53,417 nucleotides of DNA, taken from Lysobacteraceae bacterium NML07-0707. Its GTDB lineage: Bacteria > Pseudomonadota > Gammaproteobacteria > Xanthomonadales > Xanthomonadaceae. A model generated the notes under the pieces. That model had not been told where the DNA came from, did not search any database, and saw nothing but the letters and a program-made list of their open reading frames with translations. Each line of letters begins with the position of its first letter. Positions within the stretch are counted from its first letter, which is position 1. Location: the NCBI GenBank assembly GCA_002798295.1, contig NWQT01000043.1, positions 1 through 53,417 on the forward strand. The letters are read 5' to 3'. Of the stretch, positions 34,684 to 43,974 are shown in pieces. The position numbers and the translations under genes were made by a program.

Positions 34684-35391
34684 TCAGGCGGGCGCGAGGT
34701 CGCTGCTGTGGTCGCGTTTTTCGCGCGGCGGCAGCGGCAGGGTGGGGTGGACGCGATACCAGACGTTTTCGGCGATGTTGGTGGCATGGTCGCCGATGCG
34801 TTCGAGATTCTTGGCCATGAACAACAGATGGGTGCAGGCTTGGACATTGCGCGCATCCTGCATCATGTAGGCAGACAGCTCGCGGAACAGCTCGGTATGC
34901 AGCATGTCCACTTCCGCATCGCGCTCGCGCACCTGCTGAGCGGCTTCGGCATCAAGCTCGGCATAGGCGCGCAGCACATCGCGCATCTGGGCAATCACGC
35001 GCATGCCCAGCTCGCGCAGCGCCGGGATTTGCGGCATCGGCAGGCTGGCGTTCAGGACGATGGCGCGCTTGGCGAGGTTGGCGGCATAGTCGCCCGAGCG
35101 CTCGATATCCGAGGCAATCCGCAAGGCTGCCAGAATCACCCGCAGGTCGCTGGCCAGCGGCCCGCGCAGGGCGAGCTTCATCACCCCCTGGCTGATGTCT
35201 TCTTCCAGCTGGTCGATGGCGGCATCGTTGCTGATGATATGCCGGGCGAGCTGGTCGTCGCGGCGCGCCAGCGCGTCCAGCGCCGCTTCCAGCTGGGCAA
35301 TCGCCATCGCCCCCATGCGCTGGATTTCCGCGCTCAAATGCTGCTGCTCTTCGTCGTAAGAGCGGACGATATGGTCGTGTTCCTGGTTCAT
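34684..35391 (-). CDS. phoU: Phosphate-signalling protein PhoU
   Basis: A 235-residue all-helical protein with two PhoU repeats: LEAALDALARRDDQLARHI and DEAEEDISQG-like segments in the first, RNVQACTHLLFMAKNLERIGDHATNIAE in the second (residues about 186-213, split motif). The E/D-x-x-x-D metal sites fit the family. PhoU links the PstSCAB transporter to PhoR and curbs the kinase when phosphate is plentiful. It lies 17 bp after pstB. Confidence 0.95.
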   Translation of the reverse strand: MNQEHDHIVRSYDEEQQHLSAEIQRMGAMAIAQLEAALDALARRDDQLARHIISNDAAIDQLEEDISQGVMKLALRGPLASDLRVILAALRIASDIERSGDYAANLAKRAIVLNASLPMPQIPALRELGMRVIAQMRDVLRAYAELDAEAAQQVRERDAEVDMLHTELFRELSAYMMQDARNVQACTHLLFMAKNLERIGDHATNIAENVWYRVHPTLPLPPREKRDHSSDLAPA

Positions 35392-35408
35392 GTCGGTTTC
35401 CTTGCGGC

Positions 35409-36218
35409 TCAGCCAAAGCGGCCAGTGATGTAGTCCTCGGTCTGCTGCTTGGCAGGCGCGGAAAACAGTTGCGTGGTGGCGGCGTGCTCGATGAGATTGC
35501 CCAGATACATGAAGGCGGTGTAGTCCGATACGCGTGCGGCCTGCTGCATATTGTGGGTGACGATGAGGATGGTGTAGCGGCCTTTGAGTTCTTCAATCAG
35601 CTGCTCGATGCGGCTGGTGGAAATCGGGTCCAGCGCCGAGGTCGGCTCGTCCAGCAACAACACTTCCGGGCGCAGCGCCACCGCGCGGGCGATGCACAGG
35701 CGCTGCTGCTGGCCGCCGGAAAGCCCAAGCGCGCTCTGCCCCAGCTTGTCCTTGACTTCATCCCAGAGTGCGCCCTGACGCAGCGCTTCTTCCACCCGGT
35801 CATTCATTTCGCTCTTGCCGAGCTTTTCATGATGGCGGATGCCGTAGGCGATGTTTTCGTAAATGGTCATCGGAAACGGCACCGGCTTCTGGAACACCAT
35901 GCCGATTTTGCTGCGCAGGCGGTTCATCGAATAGCGCGCATCAAGGATGTTCTCGCCATCGAGCAGGATTTCGCCCGAGGCCACCAGCCCCGGATACAGC
36001 GAATAAATGCGGTTATAGGTGCGCAACAGGGTGGACTTGCCGCAGCCGGAAGGGCCAATCAGCGCGGTGACCTGGTGCTCGGGGATGTCGAGGTGAATAT
36101 CCTTGAGCACATGGGCATTGCCATAGTGGAAATTCAGCCCGCGGGTGGCGATTTTCACCGGGTGCGGGATGCCGTCGGGACGGTGTTGGACTTCGGTAAT
36201 GAGATGGGGAGCAGTCAT
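35409..36218 (-). CDS. pstB: Phosphate ABC transporter ATP-binding protein
   Basis: A 269-residue ATPase with Walker [13 protein letters not shown], signature [14 protein letters not shown] and Walker [13 protein letters not shown]; the segment [18 protein letters not shown] is typical of PstB. It powers uptake through PstC and PstA at the inner membrane. It sits 15 bp after pstA. Confidence 0.96.
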   Translation of the reverse strand: MTAPHLITEVQHRPDGIPHPVKIATRGLNFHYGNAHVLKDIHLDIPEHQVTALIGPSGCGKSTLLRTYNRIYSLYPGLVASGEILLDGENILDARYSMNRLRSKIGMVFQKPVPFPMTIYENIAYGIRHHEKLGKSEMNDRVEEALRQGALWDEVKDKLGQSALGLSGGQQQRLCIARAVALRPEVLLLDEPTSALDPISTSRIEQLIEELKGRYTILIVTHNMQQAARVSDYTAFMYLGNLIEHAATTQLFSAPAKQQTEDYITGRFG

Positions 36219-36233
36219 GGATGGACTCCAGAA

Positions 36234-37097
36234 TCAATCATGCGCCACGCGTTTGCGCAGCAGCAGGGTGCGCGCCAGAAGGCTCACGCACAGCACGAAC
36301 AGGGTGATGAACAGTGCCCCGGCCCAGGCCAGGTTTTCCCAGTTTTCGAAACCTGAACCGGCAAATTTGTACATCACCAGCGGAATGGCCGACATCGGGC
36401 CGCTCGGGTCGAGGCTGAAGAACTCGTTGCCAAAGGCGGTGAACAGCAGCGGCGCGGTTTCGCCGCTGATGCGGGCGAGCGCCAGCAGCACGCCGGTGAC
36501 GATGCCGGGCAAGGCCGAGCGGTACAGCACTTGCAGGGTGACCTTCCATTGCGGGATGCCCAGCGAAAGCGCCGCCTCACGCATCTGCACCGGCACCAGG
36601 CTCAGCATTTCGTCGGTGGTGCGCACCACCACCGGCAAGACGATGAAGGCCAGCGCAATCGCCCCGGCAATGGCCGAGAAATTGCCGCCGGTCTGCACCA
36701 CGAACAAGGCATAGACAAACAGGCCGAGCACGATGGAGGGGGCAGAGAGCAGCAGGTCGTTGACAAAGCGCACCACCGCGGCCAGACGGCTGCCCTTGCC
36801 GTATTCGGCCAGCCAAGTGCCGGCGGCGATGCCCAGCGGCGTGCCGATGCCCACGCCCATGGCGCACATCATCAGGCTGCCGATGATGGCATTGCGCAGC
36901 CCGCCCTCGGCCATCGGCGGTGGCTGATCCTGGGTCAGCAGCGACAGCTGCAAATGGCCAAGCCCCTTGCTGATGAGTGTCCACAAAATCCAGCCCAGGA
37001 AAAACAGGCCGATGCCTGCGGCCAGGCAGGAGAGCGTCACCGCGATGATGTTGGTGAAATGGCGGCGGCGGTAAATCGAAAGGCTTTGGGTATGCAT
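36234..37097 (-). CDS. pstA: Phosphate ABC transporter permease PstA
   Basis: A 287-residue inner-membrane permease with about six membrane helices. The cytoplasmic coupling loop is EAALSLGIPQWKVTLQVLY, the EAA motif. It forms the channel with PstC. Its ATG overlaps the pstC stop by one base (TGATG). Confidence 0.96.
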   Translation of the reverse strand: MHTQSLSIYRRRHFTNIIAVTLSCLAAGIGLFFLGWILWTLISKGLGHLQLSLLTQDQPPPMAEGGLRNAIIGSLMMCAMGVGIGTPLGIAAGTWLAEYGKGSRLAAVVRFVNDLLLSAPSIVLGLFVYALFVVQTGGNFSAIAGAIALAFIVLPVVVRTTDEMLSLVPVQMREAALSLGIPQWKVTLQVLYRSALPGIVTGVLLALARISGETAPLLFTAFGNEFFSLDPSGPMSAIPLVMYKFAGSGFENWENLAWAGALFITLFVLCVSLLARTLLLRKRVAHD

Positions 37098-38068
37098 CAG
37101 TTGCCCTCCTTGCGAGCCAGATGGCGCAGCATCAGCCGCGCCAGGGTCAGCACGATCAGGGTCACCACAAACAACATGAAGCCCAGCAGCAACAGCGCCG
37201 AGCGGTAGGTTTCGGTGGCTTCGCCAAAGTCGTTGGCAATCAGCGCGGCGATGGTGGTGGACGGCTCAAGCAGCGAAGTGGTGAACTGGGTGCTGTTGCC
37301 GATGACAAAGGCCACCGCCATGGTTTCGCCCAGCGCCCGTCCCAGTCCCAGAAAAATCCCGCCCAGCACGGCGGTGCGGGTATAGGGCAGCACGATGTCC
37401 CAGCTCACTTCCCAGCGCGTGGCGCCGAGTGCATAGGCCGACTCTTTAAGCCGGGTGGGTACGGTCAGGAACACTTCGCGCATCACCGAGCTGATGAACG
37501 GAATCACCATGATGGCGAGCACGATGCCGGAGGTGAGCATGCCAGCGGCAATCGGCGGGCCCTGGAACAGCGAGCCGATCAGGGGCAGCGGCGCCAGATA
37601 TTTATCCAGCAGCGGCAGCAGGTATTCGCGCATCACCGGCATCAGCACGAAAAAACCCCACATGCCATAGATGATGGAGGGGATGCCGGCCAGCAGTTCG
37701 ATGGCCGAGCCGAGGATGCCGCGCAGCTTGCGCGGCGCGACTTCGGTCAGGAAAAAGGCGATGCCAAAACTCAGCGGCACGGCGAGCAGCATGGCGATGG
37801 CGGCCGTCACCAGGGTGCCGTAAATCGGCACCAGCGCGCCGTAGCGGTTTTCCACCGGATTCCATTCGCTGCTGGTGAAGAACGCCAGCCCCTGGCTTTG
37901 CAGTGCCTCACGCCCCTGCCACAGCATGGAGATGGCCGCAGCGGCCAGAATCATCAAAACCAGCACCGCGGCGCTGGTCAACATCAAGCGAAATAATCGG
38001 TCATGGCGCGCATCACGCTGCGCTGGGGCGGCGGATGCGGCAAGGTTTTGCATGGAGGTCGCATTCAT
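37097..38068 (-). CDS. pstC: Phosphate ABC transporter permease PstC
   Basis: A 323-residue permease with six predicted membrane helices after a short cytoplasmic head. The EAA-like loop is KESAYALGATRWEVSWDIVL, and LGRALGETMAVAFVIGN is a hallmark of PstC. It pairs with PstA and receives phosphate from PstS. About 110 bp separate it from pstS, with a small stem-loop in the gap. Confidence 0.96.
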   Translation of the reverse strand: MNATSMQNLAASAAPAQRDARHDRLFRLMLTSAAVLVLMILAAAAISMLWQGREALQSQGLAFFTSSEWNPVENRYGALVPIYGTLVTAAIAMLLAVPLSFGIAFFLTEVAPRKLRGILGSAIELLAGIPSIIYGMWGFFVLMPVMREYLLPLLDKYLAPLPLIGSLFQGPPIAAGMLTSGIVLAIMVIPFISSVMREVFLTVPTRLKESAYALGATRWEVSWDIVLPYTRTAVLGGIFLGLGRALGETMAVAFVIGNSTQFTTSLLEPSTTIAALIANDFGEATETYRSALLLLGFMLFVVTLIVLTLARLMLRHLARKEGN

Positions 38069-38098
38069 TGCAAACAGTCATGGACATATAAGAAAAGG

Positions 38099-38112
38099 GG
38101 GCATCCTTGCCC
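38099..38112 (-). terminator. Small stem-loop between pstS and pstC
   Basis: On the minus strand GGGCA-AGGA-TGCCC is followed by CCTTTTCTTATAT. The stem has only five pairs, but the T-rich tail suits partial termination, which would give more pstS than pstC mRNA. This is a possible attenuator, not a proven one. Confidence 0.4.
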
Positions 38113-38178
38113 GACAAGCCCTGCCAATCCTTGCAGGGGGCCTCATGAGCCGCTGGAGTTGCCATTTCAGGCTTTGGC

Positions 38179-39264
38179 CTAGAGCGCACGCCAGTAGTTT
38201 TCGATTTGCGTCACCAGCTCTGGCGGCAGCGGCACATAGTCCAGCGACCTGGCTTGCTCCTGCCCCTCGCTCAATGCCCATTTGAAGAAGGCCAGCGTGG
38301 CGGCCTGTTTTTCGGCATTCTTGGGCTGCTTGTAAACCAGCATGAAATTGGTCGCGGTGATTGGCCAGGCATCGGCGCCGGGGGCATTGGTGATCACCAG
38401 GTTGAAGTCCGAAGCGCTGGCCCAATCGGCGCTGGCCGCAGCGGCGGAGAAGCTCTCGGCATTGGGTTCGACCCAATTGCCTGCGGCGTTTTGCATGGCC
38501 GCATAAGGCATCTGGTTTTGCAGTGCGTAGGAAAGCTCGACATAGCCAATCGAGCCTTTGATTTGCTTGACGTAGGCAGCCACGCCCTCATTGCCCTTGC
38601 CGCCCATGCCCACCGGGAAGTTCACCGTCGTGCCTTCGCCGATTTTCTCCTTCCAGCTACTGCTCACCTTGGAGAGGTAATTGGTGAAGTTGAAGGTGGT
38701 GCCCGAGCCATCCGAACGACGCACCACATTGATTTTTTCGGCTGGCAGGTCAAGGCCGGGGTTTTCGGCAGAGAGCTTGGCATCATTCCAGTGGGTGATG
38801 CTGCCCAGATAGATTTCAGCCAGCGTCGTGCCGGAGATGCGCAGCTGCCCCGGCGCAATGCCCTGCAGATTGAATACTGGCACCACGCCACCGATGGCCG
38901 AGGGGAACTGCGCCAGCCCGGCTTCGGCCAGCTCCTCCGAGGACAGCGGACGGTCGGTGGAGCCAAAATCCACCGTGCCGGCCTTGACCTGGGCGATGCC
39001 GCCGCCCGAGCCGATCGACTGGTAATTGACCTTGCCGCCGGTGGCCTGGTTGTAATCGGCCGACCAGCGCGACATCAGCGGGTAGATGAAGCTCGCGCCG
39101 GCGCCGGTGATATCGGCGGCAATCGGGGCGCCCGCCTGGGCTGCATTGTCGGCGCCCGTTCCGGGTGCAGTGCTGGAGGTGGCGTTGCTGCCGCCTCCAC
39201 AGGCAGCCAGGGCAGTGGCAGAGAGGGCGGCAACAACGGCAAGACGCAAAGAAACGGTTTTCAT
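38179..39264 (-). CDS. pstS: Periplasmic phosphate-binding lipoprotein PstS
   Basis: A 361-residue binding protein. The signal peptide ends in ATALAAC (lipobox), so it is probably membrane-tethered. The phosphate-binding segments are GAGASFIYPLMSRW, GSTDRPLS and VVRRSDGSGTTFNFTNYL. ATG 39264 is chosen because AAGGAA precedes it; codons back to 39348 lack a signal sequence. It is the first gene of the Pho operon and has a very good Pho box 62 bp upstream. Confidence 0.96.
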   Translation of the reverse strand: MKTVSLRLAVVAALSATALAACGGGSNATSSTAPGTGADNAAQAGAPIAADITGAGASFIYPLMSRWSADYNQATGGKVNYQSIGSGGGIAQVKAGTVDFGSTDRPLSSEELAEAGLAQFPSAIGGVVPVFNLQGIAPGQLRISGTTLAEIYLGSITHWNDAKLSAENPGLDLPAEKINVVRRSDGSGTTFNFTNYLSKVSSSWKEKIGEGTTVNFPVGMGGKGNEGVAAYVKQIKGSIGYVELSYALQNQMPYAAMQNAAGNWVEPNAESFSAAAASADWASASDFNLVITNAPGADAWPITATNFMLVYKQPKNAEKQAATLAFFKWALSEGQEQARSLDYVPLPPELVTQIENYWRAL

Positions 39265-39325
39265 CGGAAATTCCTTGGGACAAAAGTCACGCCCTGGGCG
39301 TGTTGGCATATCAAAGCGCAAAAAA

Positions 39326-39343
39326 ATGACAGCTTTGTGACAG
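39326..39343 (-). promoter_or_regulatory. Pho box upstream of pstS
   Basis: The minus strand reads CTGTCACAAAGCTGTCAT then a T run. Two CTGTCA direct repeats are spaced 11 bp, matching the PhoB-box consensus nearly base for base. It faces pstS and should be the main PhoB site of the pst-pho-ppk-ppx unit. Confidence 0.93.
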
Positions 39344-39366
39344 TGCAATTTCGGTGAGATGAAATG

Positions 39367-39397
39367 GACAAAGCCCTGAAATTTTCAGGGCTTTGTC
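39367..39397 (-). terminator. Perfect stem-loop after the porin gene
   Basis: GACAAAGCCCTGAA (39367-39380) and TTCAGGGCTTTGTC (39384-39397) form a perfect 14-pair stem with a three-base loop. It lies between the porin stop and the pstS Pho box. The minus-strand tail CATTTCATC is only partly T-rich, so termination is likely but not certain; it would insulate pstS from porin transcription. Confidence 0.6.
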
Positions 39398-39480
39398 TGG
39401 AGTAGGGTGGGCATGCTCGCCCACCGTGCGCGACTGTTGCCCTTGCCAGGCAACGGGTGCCAGAAGAGCCTTGAACAGGC

Positions 39481-40758
39481 TCAGAACACGAACTGGGTGC
39501 GCAATGCGTATTGTCCGGTGTTATCGCCGTTTAGCTGGTTATCGCCACGGGTGTAATTGAGCATGAAGCGCAGCGCCGGGTTTGCGTAATAGTTGACCCC
39601 GAACGTGGTGCTGCGCGCCCGGCGGTCCGCCAGATCGCGGTTGCGGATTTGATCGTGGCGGGCGACAAGCTCCCATTGTCCGCCGCCTTCCACCTTGGCG
39701 CTGGCAAACACGCCGGTGCCTGCCTTGTAAGGCTTGTGGCTGCCATTCAAAAGCCAGCTGCCCTGTACATACCAGGCATCGACGCGCTGGTCGCGCCCCA
39801 TGGGCTGACCGTAACGGGCCTGCATGTATTCGGTCTGTACAAAAGCAGGCCCCATGGCGGCGGCGGCCTCCAGCCCGACGACATTGACCGACTGGCTGCT
39901 GCCTTCGGGGGTGGTGGCGATAGTCAACGACGGGCCACGGCGGCCGGCATAGTGGGCGCGGGCACTGAGCCCCGGGGTTTTGTGGTTGCTGTTTTCATGG
40001 CTGAGCGACAAGCCAAGGTGCACCGTGGTGTCATCGCTGCGCAGTGGTGCCCAGGTGGCGCGTGCGGCCACGCCCAGACCTTCATTGCGGCTGCCGGCGG
40101 CATTGCGCAGATTGAATACCGATGCGCCCAGGGTGTAATCCCCGCCACCAATCAGATAGCCCACGCCCTGCTGGAACTGGCGACCACTGAACATGCCGGT
40201 GGCCGAGGCATAGGCGCGCTCGGTCACCAGGAGCTCATTGGAGCTGGTCAGCTCGTCCATCGAGCGATATGGCTTGAACTGGCCGATGGTGAGCTTGCCA
40301 GGCCCCACTTGGGTAGCGATATAGGCATCGCGCAGGCCATCGAGATTGCTGCCGCCAGCAAAATCCTGCTCCAGCTTGTACTCCCAGCCATAAGCCTTGC
40401 CCTGCAAAGTCAGGCGCGCGCGGCGCAGTTCGCTGGTGCCAGTGACCGGGGCGATATCGCGGTCAAAGGCATAGGCGTCCCAGTGCAGGCGTCCACCGAG
40501 CGAAAACTGGAAATCCTTCTCGTCCGTGCTGACCTTCACCCCGCCCTGGGTGCTGACTTGCGGGCGGTTGGCCGCTGCGACCGATGCTGCCGGCTTTGTA
40601 TCTGCTGCCTGCGCCTCCAGCGCCTGGATGCGTGCCTGCAAGGCCGCCAATTGCTGCTTCAGCTCGGCAAGCTCGGCCTCCGAGACCGACTGCGCCGCAA
40701 GCGGCTGGCTGATGCCCGCTGCCAGAATCAAGGACAACGACAAACAAGAAAAACGCAT
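39481..40758 (-). CDS. OprO/OprP-like phosphate-selective porin
   Basis: A 425-residue outer-membrane porin with a signal peptide (to about LAAQS), a short coiled coil (ELAELKQQLAALQARIQALE), and a beta-barrel ending RTQFVF. Segments FQFSLGGRLHWDAYAF, RRARLTLQGKAYGWEYKLEQ and GQFKPYRSMDELTSSNE match the porin O/P family, which passes phosphate or polyphosphate. ATG 40758 has GGAG upstream. The Pho box ahead of it supports PhoB control and a role in phosphate entry. Confidence 0.93.
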   Translation of the reverse strand: MRFSCLSLSLILAAGISQPLAAQSVSEAELAELKQQLAALQARIQALEAQAADTKPAASVAAANRPQVSTQGGVKVSTDEKDFQFSLGGRLHWDAYAFDRDIAPVTGTSELRRARLTLQGKAYGWEYKLEQDFAGGSNLDGLRDAYIATQVGPGKLTIGQFKPYRSMDELTSSNELLVTERAYASATGMFSGRQFQQGVGYLIGGGDYTLGASVFNLRNAAGSRNEGLGVAARATWAPLRSDDTTVHLGLSLSHENSNHKTPGLSARAHYAGRRGPSLTIATTPEGSSQSVNVVGLEAAAAMGPAFVQTEYMQARYGQPMGRDQRVDAWYVQGSWLLNGSHKPYKAGTGVFASAKVEGGGQWELVARHDQIRNRDLADRRARSTTFGVNYYANPALRFMLNYTRGDNQLNGDNTGQYALRTQFVF

Positions 40759-40808
40759 GGAAGCTCCATCAGGCAAACAAATCAGGTGCCAATAGCCTGC
40801 ATGATTTG

Positions 40809-40827
40809 CGTGACAAATTCATGACAT
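40809..40827 (-). promoter_or_regulatory. Pho box upstream of the porin gene
   Basis: The minus strand reads ATGTCATGAATTTGTCACG, with TGTCA half-sites 11 bp apart as in the PhoB consensus and most spacer bases AT. It lies 51 bp before the porin start, between bepA and the porin. It is weaker than the pstS box. Confidence 0.8.
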
Positions 40828-40841
40828 TCTGCGGCGCAGGC

Positions 40842-42434
40842 TCAATGTCCCAGCGTTTTGTCAGTCATGCCAAGGCGGCGCAATTCTTCCACCACCGGGG
40901 TGATGGCGATGATGCGGGCATCAATGCGGGCACGGGCGTAGTAGTCCAGATCCGGGCGGCGCAGCAGGGTATTGAGTTGCAGCAGGGCGCGTTCGGGGTT
41001 GCCGCCCAGATATTCGGCTTCGGCATAGGCTTCGCCTGCCCGCACCCAGTCGCCGGCCATTTCATTGGCGCGGGCAAAAATGCGCTGAAACGCCGGGGTG
41101 TGGGCGCTGCTGCCCAGCAGTGGACGCAAAATGGCGAGCGCGCGTCGCGCTGCTTCGTCATTGCCGCGTTCAAGCAGTACCGTTGCTGCGCTGATGGCCA
41201 CCGCCGGGTCATTGGGATAGCGCAGGCGTAGCTGCTCAAAACGCTGGTCGCTGGCCATGGTTTGGCCGCTATGCGCTTCGGCCTCGGCCAGTGCCAGCTG
41301 TATCCAGCGGTTGTCCGGCTGGGTCAGTGCCAGTTTTGCCAAATCCTCGCGCGCGCTGGTGGCCTGGTTGGCGCGGATTTTGGCCAGTGCCAGCCCGTAG
41401 CGCGCGGCTTCATCCAGCGGTTTGGCGCGCGCCATGCGCTGGTATTCGCCGATGGCCTCGCGTGCGCTGGCCGCACTCAATACCCGCAGCCGCTCGCGTG
41501 CCCAGGCAAAATCGCCGCTGGCGCCGGTGGATTGCGCGATATCCAGCTTGATGCTGCCGGGCAGCAGCGGGTTTGCGCTTTGAGCGTGGGGCAGATGCAG
41601 ATGCGGGGAGGCAGGTAGCCGTTCGGCGCGTGTCTTGGCCTCGGCGATGCGGGTGGTGGTCACCGGGTGGGTGCGCAGATAGTCGGGCAGGCGGCTTTCC
41701 TCGCTGCCCTGATTGGCACGGCTGCTGGCCTGCATGCGCTCAAAGAATGCGGCCATGGCCTCCGGGTCATAACCGCTGCGCGCCAGGGTGCGAATGCCGA
41801 GCCGGTCGGCTTCGGACTCATTGCTGCGGGTGTAGTCAATCTGGCGTTGAATCATCAAGCCCTGTGCGCCCATGACCGCGGCCATGGTGGCATCGCCGCT
41901 GGAAGCGCTATTGGACTGCTGCACCACCATGATGGCGGCCAACATCCCCAGCAGGATCGGGATTTGGTCGCGCTGGGCGCGCTCTACCGCGCGCAATACA
42001 TGGGTTTGGGTGACGTGGGCGATTTCGTGGCTGAGGACCGCAGCCATCTCGTCTTCGCGCTCGGCGGCCAGAATCAGCCCGGCATTGGTGCCGATATAGC
42101 CGCCCAGGGTGGCGAAGGCATTGATTTGCCGTTCCTTGAGCAAAAAGAAGGTAAACGATTGCTCCGGACGGTCACTGGCGGCGGCCAGCCGTTGCCCTAC
42201 ACCCTGCAACCACTGGTTGAGCAAGGGGTCATCCAGCGTATAACCGTAGTGGCGCAGTTGCGCCAGCATCATCGCGCCGTACTCGTTTTGTTTGGCGGGG
42301 GAGAGGATGCGTGCGGCAGAGGAGCCCATATCCGGCAGGCGCGACTCCTGCGCAGGCAGCGTCAGGGCAGAAAGCGCCAGCACACAGGCGGCAGAGCGCA
42401 GGGCAGGGCGGAGAAAACGGCGGCTTGAAGTCAT
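40842..42434 (-). CDS. bepA: BepA-type periplasmic metalloprotease/chaperone with TPRs
   Basis: A 530-residue M48 peptidase. The signal peptide reaches about LPAQE, the zinc motif HEIAH is at 136-140, and the third ligand Glu is in NESEAD (about 206). The C-terminal half carries TPR-like repeats (about 310-490). E. coli BepA helps assemble or degrade LptD and other barrel proteins in the periplasm, and the same is likely here. The protein ends 15 bp before the porin Pho box, so it probably does not share that promoter. Confidence 0.9.
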   Translation of the reverse strand: MTSSRRFLRPALRSAACVLALSALTLPAQESRLPDMGSSAARILSPAKQNEYGAMMLAQLRHYGYTLDDPLLNQWLQGVGQRLAAASDRPEQSFTFFLLKERQINAFATLGGYIGTNAGLILAAEREDEMAAVLSHEIAHVTQTHVLRAVERAQRDQIPILLGMLAAIMVVQQSNSASSGDATMAAVMGAQGLMIQRQIDYTRSNESEADRLGIRTLARSGYDPEAMAAFFERMQASSRANQGSEESRLPDYLRTHPVTTTRIAEAKTRAERLPASPHLHLPHAQSANPLLPGSIKLDIAQSTGASGDFAWARERLRVLSAASAREAIGEYQRMARAKPLDEAARYGLALAKIRANQATSAREDLAKLALTQPDNRWIQLALAEAEAHSGQTMASDQRFEQLRLRYPNDPAVAISAATVLLERGNDEAARRALAILRPLLGSSAHTPAFQRIFARANEMAGDWVRAGEAYAEAEYLGGNPERALLQLNTLLRRPDLDYYARARIDARIIAITPVVEELRRLGMTDKTLGH

Positions 42435-42528
42435 GCGGCAAGGATGCCTGTTGCCGCGCGTGCAGGCGTGAATTGCAGGTTAATTGCAGGCTCCGTAATC
42501 TGTGCGCACCCATTACCCGGAGTGGCCC

Positions 42529-42798
42529 ATGTCCCAGCCTGAAATCACCATTTACAGCACCCTGGTTTGCCCGTATTGCGTGGCTGCCAAGAATTTTTTG
42601 AAAAGCAAGAACCTTGAGTGGAAGGAAATCCGCATTGACCTTGACCCGGCCGAGCGTGAAAAAATGATGGCGCGCGCCAAACGCACCAGTGTGCCGCAGA
42701 TTTTTGTCGGCGATGTGCATGTGGGCGGCTATGACGACATGATGGCCTTGCATCGCGAAGGCAAGTTCGAGCCGCTGCTGGCAGGCAGCAAAGAGTGA
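42529..42798 (+). CDS. grxC: Glutaredoxin 3
   Basis: An 89-residue glutaredoxin with the CPYC active site (STLVCPYCVAAKNFL), TSVPQIFVGDVHVGGYDD for glutathione binding, and a normal length. It reduces disulfides in the cytoplasm using glutathione. ATG 42529 has GGAG at 42519-42522; the nine extra upstream codons are not conserved in style. It is divergent from bepA. Confidence 0.96.
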   Translation: MSQPEITIYSTLVCPYCVAAKNFLKSKNLEWKEIRIDLDPAEREKMMARAKRTSVPQIFVGDVHVGGYDDMMALHREGKFEPLLAGSKE

Positions 42799-42895
42799 AC
42801 CTGCAAGCGTCGGTCTCTGCGGCTCTGGCATAATGGCCGGCTGAACAATCACCGCCGGGCAGCGGTATCGCCCGGCTCCAACTGCAGGAACTGAC

Positions 42896-43903
42896 ATGAC
42901 TCAAACCATTACCGTGATCCGTGGCGATGGCATCGGCCCGGAAATCATGGATGCGACTTTGCGCGTCCTTGACAAGATGAATCTTGGCCTGAAGTACGAA
43001 GAGGCCGATGCCGGTCTCATGGCACTGGAAAAGCACGGCGAGCTGCTGCCGCAGGCCACGCTCGATTCCATCGCCAAAAACGGTGTAGCGCTGAAGTCGC
43101 CGCTGACCACCCCGGTCGGCGAGGGTTTTACCTCCATCAACGTCACCCTGCGCAAGAAGTTTGACCTGTACGCCAATGTGCGCCCGGCCAAGAGCTTCCC
43201 CAATACCAAATCGCGCTTTGCCAGCGGCGTGGATCTCATCACCATCCGCGAAAACACCGAAGGCCTGTATATCGGTGAAGGCCAGAGTGTTTCCGAAGAT
43301 GGTCAGAGCGCCATCAGCGTCTCCAAGGTGACCCGCAAGGGCGCCGAGCGCATCGTGCGCTATGCCTTTGAACTGGCCAAAAAGACCGGCCGCAAGAAAG
43401 TCACCCTGGTGCACAAGGCCAATATCCTCAAATCCACCAGCGGCCTGTTCCTGAAAACCGGGCGTGAAGTTGCCCAGGAATATCCCGGCATCGAATGCAA
43501 TGAAATGATCGTGGACAACACCTGCATGCAGCTGGTGATGCGTCCCGAGCAGTTCGACGTGATTGTCACCACCAATCTGTTCGGTGACATCCTCTCCGAT
43601 CTGTGTGCTGGCCTGGTGGGTGGCCTGGGGCTGGCTCCGGGCGCCAATATCGGTGAGAAAGCCGCGATTTTCGAGGCCGTGCACGGCTCTGCGCCCGACA
43701 TCGCGGGCAAAGGCATCGCCAACCCCTGCGCCCTGCTGCTGGGCGCCGCGCAGATGCTCGATCACCTGGCCATGCCTGAGCAGGCCGAGCGCCTGCGCCG
43801 CGCCATCGTGGCGACGCTTGAAGCCCGCGACAACCTGACCCCGGATCTGGGCGGCGAAGGCACCACCAGCAGCTTTGCCGAGGCGATTGCTTCAAGGCTG
43901 TAA
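42896..43903 (+). CDS. icd: NAD-dependent isocitrate dehydrogenase
   Basis: A 335-residue enzyme of the isocitrate/isopropylmalate dehydrogenase family. Substrate-site motif segments are INVTLRKKFDLYANVRPAKS and ITIRENTEGLYIGE; metal ligands lie in TTNLFGDILSDLCAG, and HGSAPDIAGKGIANP binds the cofactor. Its short length and homology point to the NAD-using type seen in Xanthomonas and eukaryotic mitochondria, not E. coli Icd. 3-isopropylmalate dehydrogenase is the alternative, but leu genes are absent. A bidirectional terminator follows. Confidence 0.92.
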   Translation: MTQTITVIRGDGIGPEIMDATLRVLDKMNLGLKYEEADAGLMALEKHGELLPQATLDSIAKNGVALKSPLTTPVGEGFTSINVTLRKKFDLYANVRPAKSFPNTKSRFASGVDLITIRENTEGLYIGEGQSVSEDGQSAISVSKVTRKGAERIVRYAFELAKKTGRKKVTLVHKANILKSTSGLFLKTGREVAQEYPGIECNEMIVDNTCMQLVMRPEQFDVIVTTNLFGDILSDLCAGLVGGLGLAPGANIGEKAAIFEAVHGSAPDIAGKGIANPCALLLGAAQMLDHLAMPEQAERLRRAIVATLEARDNLTPDLGGEGTTSSFAEAIASRL

Positions 43904-43931
43904 CTTTTGGCAAAGCCAAAATCTGCAATGG

Positions 43932-43959
43932 AAAACGGGGTGCTTCGGCGCCCCGTTTT
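43932..43959. terminator. Bidirectional intrinsic terminator
   Basis: AAAACGGGGTGC pairs with GCGCCCCGTTTT (one G-T) around a UUCG tetraloop. T-rich bases flank both sides, so it can end the icd transcript on the plus strand and that of the histidine kinase on the minus strand. Confidence 0.9.
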
Positions 43960-43974
43960 GTTGTTAAGTAATAT

